DNA from: Marisa cornuarietis
Taxonomy: Eukaryota > Mollusca > Gastropoda > Architaenioglossa > Ampullariidae
Reading direction: 5' to 3'
DNA: 64,000 nt
Assembly (NCBI GenBank): GCA_004794655.1
Contig: SMMW01000077.1
Span: forward strand, 1,116,001-1,180,000
The first letter of the stretch is position 1. Each line of letters opens with the position of its first letter. This document shows positions 1-10,000 of this stretch, piece after piece. Position numbers and translations under genes: made by a program. The notes under the pieces were generated by a model, which was not told the origin of the DNA, did not search any database, and worked only from the letters and a program-made list of their open reading frames with translations.

Positions 1-803
1 AAAGTGAAAGCTTCTATAGTATCTACTAAACTACTAAATATTTTTTAAAAGCCCTCTTAGAAATGATCTTGCTGACAGTCTTGACCACACTCATCAACCA
101 AACCTTAATAGAGAGAATGCCAAACACACATTGTATGTGAACATAATGTCTTAATAAACTTATAAATAATAAAAAACACATAGATGATTGGCATCTTTAT
201 TACCTATCACTATTGAGACGTATGAACCTCCAAAGCCTGGCTTGGGTTTACTTGCATTTGTCCTAAAAGGTGCATGGCAGTCTGCAGTAAGGTGCCATCT
301 GAGCATTGCAGTCGGCAGTAAAATGTGAGGCCCCCTCCTCTTTACTAGACCTTCCACTCCATTTTATCATGGTAGCCTGGCAATGCCATGCAAATTGTTT
401 CCCTCACTAGAGGTTTTTCTTTGGGGACATAAAAATTGCCACCTGGCTGTTTGTAGCATAAGCCCTTGAGCTGAGTGCTTCTCATTAGACATCTCACAGC
501 ATTCTGAAACCTAACCTCTGATGGTTACAAGTGACTTCACATTAGAAAGTCGCTGGTTCAGGTGTCCTCTGTGACTAGGAAGCTCTCTCTACCCACTCAG
601 CAGCAATTAGTACCTGATTTATAAGGAAAAGTAATTTGTGATGCTAAAATAAAAAAATAAAACCAGCAGACGTGAAAATGAGGCATTTGACAGATTCTTG
701 AAGCCTTCCATGATCACCATATTTTTTGTCTTAATTTGTAATCGACAACATTTAAGTAAAATGTAATAATGTTCTTCTGTCACAATTGTATTTCTTTATG
801 TAG
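1..803. other. ELAC1 upstream or intronic sequence, nothing recognised
   Basis: AT-rich sequence ending in the acceptor AG at 802-803. The first ELAC1 coding exon should encode the FLGTG block; I looked for it in all frames here and did not see it. A 65-codon minus-strand reading frame (160-357) has no recognisable family and no splice support. Confidence 0.5.
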
Positions 804-3800
804 AAGACTGGGTGTGGCTTTTTGACTGTGGTGAGGGATCACAGATTCAGCTGATGAAAAGCAGTGTGAAGCCTGGTAAAGTTAGCAAGATTTTCATCTC
901 ACACCTTCATGGGGATCATGTGAGTAGATGGGCCTTCAATTTTTGTGATATGTATGAAATAAGAATTAATGCTAAAGATACCAAGTCTCTAGTCATTATG
1001 CTCATTAAAAAATGCTTGATTTAAATATGCTCAGTATGGAAATTGTAGCATTAGGAGTGGTACTCGGTGTAACATATATGACAATCTTCATATTTCTTCA
1101 AATTCTGCAATTCTTGACTAGTGATCTTACAATGCATACCTGCTAGTTATTACTGTACCTGGTAACTAGTAATCTTTAACATCTACCTGCTAGTTTTGAG
1201 CTTAAAATCTTTGTTTACTATACAGTGTTGGGATTCATTTTGATGATTAGGTGTCCTTAAAGGAATTGTCTGCTCAGTCTGGAAAGTATTATTGTTCTCT
1301 ACATGTTCTTACTTTTGCCAGAAATTCTTCCTTTAGGGTGTATGTTCACCTTAACAACAAAAAGTACAGGGTTCGTCTGTGGAATCTTCTTTACTCATAA
1401 TGTGTTTTTCTTCTGTCACAGTGATTTTGCTCTCATTTACTGCACCGTTTCTGCATGTTCACTTTCTTAATGCATCTTCCACTTTGTTGCTTTGTTGTTG
1501 CATCTGCAGCATTAATGAATGTTATTTCACTATCCTCCTTTAATTTCTATATTTCCAGTGCTGTTTATTTCACCATTTAGTCTGTGGGTGCACAAAAAAA
1601 CGATAAAAAGGTAAAAGGTAAAGGTGATCCCATAACCCCGCGGTTCTCAACCTGGGGGGCGCGCCCCCCAAGGGGGGCGCAAGCTGCTGAAAAGGGGGCC
1701 GCAAAGGCGGTCATTTTCTCATATCTCATATAGGTATTAGTGGCTATGGGGGGCGCGCGGACGTACCTTTATTCGTCTGGGGGGGCGTCACAAGTAAAAG
1801 GTTGAGAAACGCTGCCATAACCTTTTCAGGTGGTTGGGGAGTGAGGTGTTAGAGACCCCACTTTTCTTGGGGCCAGCTTTTACATGAGGGTGGTGCCAAT
1901 CTCCTCTCCCTCGCTGCCTTACCTTCCCCAACCCTCTAAGGAGTCAGGTACCCATTCCCGTCAGCTGGGTCGACTGGGGGAAGTATGCTGCGATAAAAAA
2001 AACGATATTAAGTTGCGAATGCCTGAGGTTTTGCCGTTTTCCAAACCTAATTAGAGTATCAGTGCACCAAGACTTTCTCTGTTCCAGCTCTTTGGCCTTC
2101 CGGGACTCCTGTGCACCGTAAGCCAGAACAACCAACGATCAGAGCCTGTGGAGATTTATGGCCCTCTTGGATTGCGTGCATATCTTCAGACAACCCTTGG
2201 GGTATCCCATTCAGAGATGGGATTTACATTTACTGTCCATGAACTGGTTCCAGTAGTGCAGCAGCTGCCACCAGATGTCAGTGGTAGATGTCATCAGTGA
2301 CTGGAGTTGATGTTTAGAGTACTGGCTTATTGTAACCTTCAAAAACAGCGTTTACCCTTAATTTCTAGAGATGAAATGCAGTTTTCCAAAATATCCAGTT
2401 TTCATGAATATCACTATAACTTATACTGGATATCATGATACTCTGTCCTTGTTACTTGGATCCTCTGTGCGTTTTTTTTTCTTTATTCATTATCAGTACT
2501 CTTGTTCATCCTTCCATCGTTCATATTGTTTGTTCTTCTGTCCCTCGTATGTTGCCCATGACTCATTTTTGTTCATAAGTGCTGAGCATACTCTTTAGGA
2601 ATGTGAGTATGCACTATAAAAATTTTGCATTTATTATTATTATTTTAGATTTGGGAAATAGAAAAGACTGCCAACTCCTTGCCACATCCAAATGAAGTAC
2701 CAGGAAAGAGAATTGAATGTGACGACAATTTAGTCTGGAATGTGTAAGTCTGTGTCACTCTGGCCATGGGTGCAGCTTTTGGATTTGCATTCGAGATAAA
2801 AATTTTCTTCAAGAAAGGAAAGCTGACTGTAATATTTTTGTCATTAAACAGGCCATATGCTTTTTTTTATTAAAACAAAGGAAATAAACAAAATTCATTA
2901 TCAACCATCAACACAGGGATCAACCATGTAAGAGAGACAGCGTTGCTTGGCAATTTGTTTTGCTTTACAGAAAATAGTAACCATTATGTTGATGTTAGTG
3001 GCTGCTGTAAGTAGACAGTGTTTCTCATCTCACAGTTTCTCAGACAAGGATTTTGTGGTGCAGGCAGTATGGGTTAAACATCGAGTCCCAAGCTTTGCAT
3101 ATGTTGTCAAGGAAAATGATCGTCCAGGCAAGTATGTCTCATTTTTAATGAAAATATCATTCATTGTACATATAGTTAGCCATCTGATCATTGTTAATGT
3201 AGAGATCACCACAGAACGCCAGTGTAGTACGATTTTATAAGGGGATATTAGAGAGAGTAATCTGAGAGAGTCTCTGATGGCTCTTTTCAAACATCAAGAT
3301 GCATTTGTAAATGAAAACTTTTAAGGAATGCGACTTTAAGAAGTTTTCAACCAAGAGATAAAAACTAGAAAGAATGGATTTTGAGGGATGCTTTGTAAAG
3401 AGTATCCATACTTGATGACGAGCATTAAGGTTGCTAGTGACTACGTCAAGAAAGGCTGTGTATAGTTGTGTCAAGTCACAAGTGAGCTTCACAACTAACC
3501 TTTTGATAATGCACAAACCTCCCACTCTGTCAACAATCACATTCAGGTTAGAGAAAAGATATATAAATAGCTGTCCCTTATTACTATAATTATTTCAGAC
3601 TAGATGCAAATAAGCTGAAATCTCTGGGCGTACCTGCTGGGCCTCTTTATGGCAAACTTAAAAGTGGTGAAGTTGTACATCTGGCGGATGGCACTCAGGT
3701 ATGTCATCACAACATTCTTGCTTTTAATGTATAGAATAGTAATGTTTAATATATATATATATTATCCATTTAACTTTTAGGAACACAAAATGTTGAGAAG

Positions 3801-5189
3801 ATATTAAAAGAAGAGTTATTATGTTGAGTGTTGGCAGAATTAGAAATTTGTTCTTAAGTCAAAGATGTGCAACAAAGTGTGGCCATAGCTTGGCAGAAAG
3901 AGAAATGCATTGTGGGTCCACAAATGAGAAACAAATCTGAAAAATAACCCTTCATTAATCGATGAAATATAACTTTAAAATTCATTTGATACTATATCCT
4001 AGATCAAGCCAAAAGATGTGATGGGACCACCCCAGGCAGGCTATGTTATTGCCATTGGTGGTGACTCCAGTGATTCCTCAGAACTCCTGAAAATAGCTTG
4101 TGGTGCCCATGTACTGATACATGAAGCCACTTTGGAGAATGCTATGGAGGAACTCTGTATACAGAAAGGGCATTCCACACCCAGTAAGTCGTATGTCTTG
4201 AGGCATCAGTTTAATTTACACCATTTATCAGATCTGATCAATCTAGGATTTGTAAAAAAAAAAAAAAAAAAAAAACCCTCATCAAATAGGCATTCTGCAG
4301 GCAATCCAATCCAATGTGCAGGCAAAAAAAAAAAAAGAAAAAAGAATGACTTCTACCTTTTAGATCCATTTTATGACTGGACCAGTGGTCTGGAAAAGAA
4401 CATTTGCCGCCTGAACTACAGTTTTTGAAATAAATTGTGCATGCTGGGAGCAGCTTCTGGGTACACATCTTTCACCTCATATGGCATTGTTTGTTTTGTG
4501 CATCTGTGTCTTTTCTCTGTAAAACGCCATGAGCCTGCCCACAGGACTGGGATATGGCACTATGAGTTCACTGTATCATTATTATGATAATAAATGGCAA
4601 TAATGGAGAGTAAAAATGGCATGAGGAAAAAGCATCGACCATATCATACCTTTTATTTGCAGGAATGGCAGGTTTGTTGGCAAAACAACTGGGAGTAAAG
4701 CAGCTCATTTTGACACACTTCAGTCAGCGCTACAAGCCCTTGTCATGCAACACTGAGGTATGTTTCTTCACACCACTATTCAGCCTTTCATAGCATTGCA
4801 GACTTTGGTTGTTGTGATAGAGATGTATCCAGTCGGCAGTCCCTTAGATTTTACAGTGTTGAGCTGAAGTATGAAAGTAAGGGCAGCAGAAAATAAACTG
4901 TACAGAAGTTTTATGAAAGATATGAAAGATGATGCTTGCTAACCAAAAAAAAAAAGTGTTCATGAAGCTAGCACCAAAGCATGCAATACATTTGGTTGAC
5001 AGAATTTGAGATGCTGAAGCAGATGTGTATAACATGCATTGTTTTACTGAGTGTAACTTGACATTGTAGCCAGGAGAGGCCAGCGTGCGGATACTGCTTC
5101 AGGAGGCTCAAGAAGCGTTTGGATCCAACGGGGTCATTTGTGCAGAGGATCTTGTAACATTCAGCCTGCCAAGATTGGAGACAGGATGA
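804..5189 (+). CDS. ELAC1: ELAC1, zinc phosphodiesterase / short-form tRNase Z (5'-partial)
   Basis: Endonuclease of the metallo-beta-lactamase fold; the family cuts the 3' trailer from precursor tRNAs. Eight coding exons: 804-919, 2088-2276, 2649-2743, 3036-3131, 3599-3698, 4003-4183, 4663-4757, 5070-5189 (TGA at 5187-5189). All junctions are GT-AG and phase-consistent, giving 329 codons. The metal-binding motif HLHGDH ends the first visible exon. Family blocks [37 protein letters not shown] and THFSQRYKP follow in the expected order; the last three carry further histidines or acidic residues of the active site. The human protein has about 363 residues, so only about 30 N-terminal residues (the family's FLGTG block) are missing. 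I could not find that exon in 1-803, so it probably lies upstream. ELAC1 rather than the long ELAC2 form, from the single compact domain. Confidence 0.95.
1594..2007. repeat. SINE-like element with 12-bp target duplication, hosting a hAT miniature
   Basis: A roughly 205-bp repeat core (about 1606-1995 after subtracting the inner insertion) is flanked by the direct repeat AAAAAAACGATA at 1594-1605 and 1996-2007. A 12-bp A-rich duplication is typical of LINE-driven retroposition. The core contains GGTAAAGGTGATCCC and a CT-rich block. I do not see a clear tRNA A/B-box pair, so the origin of the head is unknown. It lies in the ELAC1 intron before exon 2088-2276. Confidence 0.65.
1638..1814. mobile_element. 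Non-autonomous hAT element (177-bp MITE)
   Basis: Ends are CCGCGGTTCTCAACC on the left and, read inward from the right, CAGCGTTTCTCAACC (13 of 15 identical). This is the usual terminal inverted repeat style of hAT elements. Exact 8-bp target duplications CCATAACC sit at 1630-1637 and 1815-1822. The interior is strikingly GC-rich (G and C runs), with no coding sequence. Confidence 0.88.
2361..2646 (+). mobile_element. 3' end of an L2/CR1-type LINE, diverged, abutting an ELAC1 splice acceptor
   Basis: The last 180 bp follow the 3' end of the younger LINEs in this window: TTCTGTCCCTCGT, GTGCTGAGCATACTC, then GAGTATGCACTATAAAAATTTT and an (ATT)n tail. The tail runs straight into the acceptor AG at 2647-2648 of the ELAC1 exon 2649-2743. 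The 5' limit is uncertain. Confidence 0.7.
4440..4605 (+). mobile_element. LINE 3' tail relic in ELAC1 intron
   Basis: Contains TGTAAAACGCCATGAGCC, GGGATATGGCACTATGAGTTC and an ATTATTATGATAATAA tail. This is the 3'-terminal signature of L2/CR1-type LINEs (a cell-size motif, then short tandem repeats). It is upstream of exon 4663-4757. Poly(A) runs at 4255-4275 and 4326-4336 lie just before it. Confidence 0.5.
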
Positions 5190-6295
5190 CAGTCTTCAGC
5201 AGCCAAAGAAATACCCCAACAAATCTTACATTTCCAAAAACGTTTGTCCAGATTCTAGCACACAAACACCATAGAATTCTTTCAAAAACAGTTTTAGTTT
5301 TTTAAATTGGGAACATTCATTCCATGGATACAAAGACCGCATGAAATACTGTGGGTGAATATACTACACTACTCACTAGACAAGTTACAGCTTAGCTTTC
5401 TGCAAGAACAAAGAGGAACACGTGCAAGTACATTTATTTTCAATATTTGCTTTGGACCATGCTTTTTGTGCCATGGACTTAATAGTAGACTATCAGAAAT
5501 TCCAGACCTAACCTTTGGATACCACTTCAGTCATTTGTTTTCTGTGAAGGGGGCCTACATATTCTCCTTAGTGAAAAATGTAACTGAATTAGATACATTT
5601 TACTGGCATCATGCCAGCACATTGACAGTTGAATAGATATCACATCAGGTCAGTAACCCTTACGTATACAGGATATCGTGCTTTGGTATATCCTCATTAG
5701 AAACACATAGGATTTACATCCAGAGTGTCACCAGTACAACTTCAAGGTGTTACATACAAGTAAATGAATGGTTCAACACGACATAGCTTGTGCCTAGTGA
5801 TGGCCTGAAACTGTGCCTTGCTTGGTGCTTGTGAACGAGTGCAGAGATATGGGAGATATAGCTTTCATATCAGTTGTTTCTCTCTAAACATTTAGAATAT
5901 TAAGGAGATTGACCAGCAGAGAGAGAGAGAGAGAAAGGGGGGATTGTGCAAAAAATGAATTAGAAATGCAGGGCTTATAATGTGAAGATGATTTATTCTG
6001 TAAGAGCAAGCTAAAATTTTCGTATGCAACTTTTTATCTCCTGAGGTTTGTCTTTGACTGGATTGATACATTGGTAATAAAGATTTACTGTTGGCCATGT
6101 GCATAAGCTAAAGAAATGGATGAGATCAATACTGCTGTGCAGTTTGAATGTCAGTTATCAGCAGTATCAGTATGCTTATGCACAGATCCACTCACTGTGT
6201 CAGAGAAGCAAGTAGCCCTCCAACATGACTAACTGAAATTAGCATTTGTTTATGCCTTCAAAATGCCATACAATAAAGCTGAAATATAGTGACGA
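5190..6295 (+). other. ELAC1 3' UTR with poly(A) signal
   Basis: About 1.1 kb after the ELAC1 stop with no further coding support. An AATAAA hexamer at 6272-6277 is the best poly(A) signal, followed by GT-rich sequence. The UTR contains an (AG)n run near 5919-5935. The end point is inferred from the hexamer. Confidence 0.6.
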
Positions 6296-6999
6296 GTCTG
6301 AACTTTTTATGAGAGGATCTTGCCATATACATGCATTACTTGAGTGTTAACCTTTTCAAAATGACATGAAAGAAATCTAAATATATGTTTTTTCATTAAT
6401 TTCTACCAATGACTTTAGTTTCACACTTGGGGTCACTTGAAAAGTATAAGAAAGTTAACTGCATGGGCCTGACTTCATCTTCTCATCAAGAGTCACTAAG
6501 GATATAAAGTGAGGCCATTGGTGACTAACAAATAAACATACTTGCAGCACAAGTCTGCAGCAGATGCCCAAACTTGCTGTTATGTGCAGGAACCAACACC
6601 TTACAAACTAAGAGAAAAAATGGTTTGCGTCTCCTTTTCTGTTCAAGCATCAGCTATTTTTTTCAATGCAAAGATAAAAACATGAATGCCTACTTAATGC
6701 TTGTCAAAACTTTTGGCCGTGTGTGCGTGTGTATGCAATTAAAAAAAAAACAAAAAAGAAAAAAAATGCCAGAGTCTGTCCGAAACAGATTTTATAACAT
6801 TACTTCATAGATAATCATCAACTCATTAGCAGTTCTGATAAAGTAATAGCTTATTAACTCAAACATGGGTGTAAAATCTGCAAAATATTAAAATTGCCAA
6901 TCATTCTTTTCGATAAAAAAGGCCTGCGATAAATACTCCATACACTTCATAATGGTTGCTATATAGATGTTGAAGGCAAACAAAACATGAAAGCTCCCC
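6296..6999. other. Convergent intergenic gap between ELAC1 and NKTR
   Basis: No exon or RNA gene recognised. Holds a short GT-rich run (about 6716-6735) followed by an A-rich stretch (6740-6768), perhaps an old poly(A) tail. Confidence 0.5.
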
Positions 7000-7005
7000 T
7001 TTATT
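7000..7005 (-). terminator. NKTR poly(A) signal
   Basis: AATAAA on the minus strand, about 75 nt after the NKTR stop codon (7083-7081). It implies a short 3' UTR ending near 6,980. Confidence 0.6.
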
Positions 7006-7080
7006 TCCAGCATTCCCTGCAGAAATACATCCCCTCTAAATATGATGGCTGGTCTTTAGTCACACACAGCAGCAAGAACT

Positions 7081-10000
7081 TCAATCTGAAGATGAGGATG
7101 AAGATGAAGATGAAGAGGATGATGCTCGCTTTGAACGTTTTCTGCTGGGGCTTGCATTGCTGCTGCTGCTACTGACTGAGGCAGACCGCTTGCGTCCATG
7201 TCTAGTGCCAGTCCCACGACTGTTGCTACGTGAACGGCGAGGTACCACATGGCGGTGCCTGGGTGACCTTTGACTCCTGTCAAACAAGAATTAAATACGT
7301 CTCTAAGGAGCGTGCAATATAATAGATACAAATGCAAATTTAAGTCTTGCAAGCAGCAATATCTTGTGATAGTTTCGATGATCCAAAAGGGCAAAATACC
7401 CTTTATTAACTCGCTGAACACCTGCAATTTACTACGCAGTTTTGACTGGATTAATGTGGAGTGACATAATGAATATCGTTCTATAAAGGCCACAGCGTAT
7501 CATGGCCTAACGAGAAAAAACTACTCCATGGCACAACTTAAAAGACAGACGTCACTGTAGGAATTAGCACACCTAAATGAGAAAAATGCTTGCTTATTCT
7601 TGAGCAACAGCTAGAAGCTAATGAACTTTGACTATATTTAAGTTTGTAAAGCACATTTCCTCTGTGGATGCAAGCTCAAGGTGCTGCACATGAAAAACTA
7701 CAAATGAACTGACAGTCAACTAGACAAGAAACATTCAGCAAAACATGACCTAATGAACTGAGGAGTAAGCAAAACATGACCTAATGAACTGAGGAGTAAG
7801 CAAAACATGAAATAATTAATGAACTGAGGAGTAAGTGGTATCCTATTCTTGATTGTGTCAGATATTTTTTTAAATAGATGGGTTTTGAGACCGTATATGA
7901 AGTCTTCAAAAATGTTGACAGTTTTAAGAGAAAGGGGCAGAGAATTCCAGTTGGGTCTCGGAAAAGAGAAATCTCCCATCTGACACAGAAAACAGAGAAA
8001 TGCAAGACAATAAGACCAAAAAGAGCGACCGGTGGCAAAGGTCAGTAGGTCAGACAGGAATGCTAAGGTGAGGCCATGAAGACAAGGGCAGGACAGTGTT
8101 GCAATCTTGTAAATCAACACAAGCTGCAACTGGCAGCCAGCAAAGTTTGCCAAGAAGGGGTGTAGCATGGCCTGTTCCTCACCTATGGAAGACAATAACA
8201 TGTGGCATTATTTGAGCCTGTTATTTGAGATTGTCAAGTGGTTATGAAGATCAACGAGTAGCCAGTTGCAGTAACCTAACAAAGTTACGTAAAAGCAGAC
8301 CTGAGCTTTTCAGAGGCAGAAGCTGTCAGGAAGGGTCGGATGTGACTGATTCTGTAAAGCTCAAGAAATATGAACTTAGTCATTACATGAAAGTCACAAT
8401 GAAACCTTGACGATAACAGCATGATTCTGTATAGTCTGGGAAAGAAAGATGTTCAGCCCAGAGAAAGTAGAAGTCAGAGAGGATGGCAAGGCTAGGATCT
8501 GTGTATCCACACACACTCGATACTGCAAGCTCCGACTGTATATCCACACACACTCGATACTGCAAGCTCCGACTGTATATCCACACACACTCGATACTGC
8601 AAGCTCCGACTGTATATCCACACACACTTGATACTGCAAGCTCCGACTGTATATCCACACACACTCGATACTGCAAGCTCCGACTGTATATCCACACACA
8701 CTTGATACTGCAAGCTCCGACTGTATATCCACACACACACTTGATACTGCAAGCTCCGACTGTATATCCACACACACTCGATACTGCAAGCTCCGACTGT
8801 ATATCCACACACACTTGATACTGCAAGCTCCGACTGTATATCCACACACACTCGATACTGCAAGCTCCGACTGTATATCCACACACACTTGATACTGCAA
8901 GCTCCGACTGTATATCCACACACACTGGATACTGCAAGCTCCGACTGTATATCCACACACACTTGATACTGCAAGCTCCGACTGTATATCCACACACACA
9001 CTCGATACTGCGAGCTCCGACTGTATATCCACACACACTTGATACTGCAAGCTCCGACTGTATATCCACACACACACACTCGATACTGCAAGCTCCGACT
9101 GTATATCCACACACACTTGATACTGCAAGCTCCGACTGTATATCCACACACACACTCGATACTGCAAGCTCCGACTGTATATCCACACACACACTTGATA
9201 CTGCAAGCTCCGACTGTATATCCACACACACTCGATACTGCAAGCTCCGACTGTATATCCACACACACACTTGATACTGCAAGCTCCGACTGTATATCCT
9301 CACACACACTTGATACTGCAAGCTCAAGGTATGGATGATGGGACCAAGTGGTTGGATGTACACAGTGAATAAAAAAAGTTTGAAGAACAGAGCCTTTAGC
9401 AACTCTGTGGTTCAAAATAGCAGACAATGACCTAGTTTGCCTAAAACTAGCAGAGACTGAGTACAATCAGGCACAACTGGAACCAGTTCAAAACAGTGCA
9501 TGACAGACCAAAAGTAACAAGTCACTGGAATAGATGGCATGGTGGAGTGTATTAAACACAGCAACAAGTCACTGGAATGGATGTCATGGTCGAGTGTGTT
9601 GAACACAGCTGAAAGATTCAGCAATAATAGTAAGAACATGATCCAGGAGACGGGTTGCAAGCAGACTCACCACTGGCAGCAACACCATCTCAGTCAAATG
9701 ATTCTGATGATAACTGACCAAAATGGTTGAGCATTAGCAGCACAATCTTCTAAGTACTTTGGACAGAAAAAAAAGCCCAAGTACTTTGTTATCTCTCTGT
9801 GATGCACAAAAATGTCTCTATGGATTATGAGGCCCATCCTTCTCCACAGGCATTCAACCCGATGCCACTTTTTGTATTTTTCACCTCAAGGGTGAGCCAC
9901 AGAACAAGAAATGTTGTGGACTTATCAAGGTGGGAGTCTCACCTAGCTGAGTTCAAAAGTTGCCTTCGGATGTTGAGATAAAAATGCACTCTTTCGACTT

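Noticed and set aside
3128..3133. Non-canonical GC donor (GCAAGT) for ELAC1 exon 3036-3131
   Set aside because: The GTATGT at 3132 gives the correct phase and the family sequence [14 protein letters not shown]; the GC site would not.
8383..9466. Three overlapping minus-strand ORFs of 290-339 codons and several plus-strand ORFs
   Set aside because: All are readings of the 37-bp minisatellite, whose unit lacks stops; the peptides are pure repeats without any domain.
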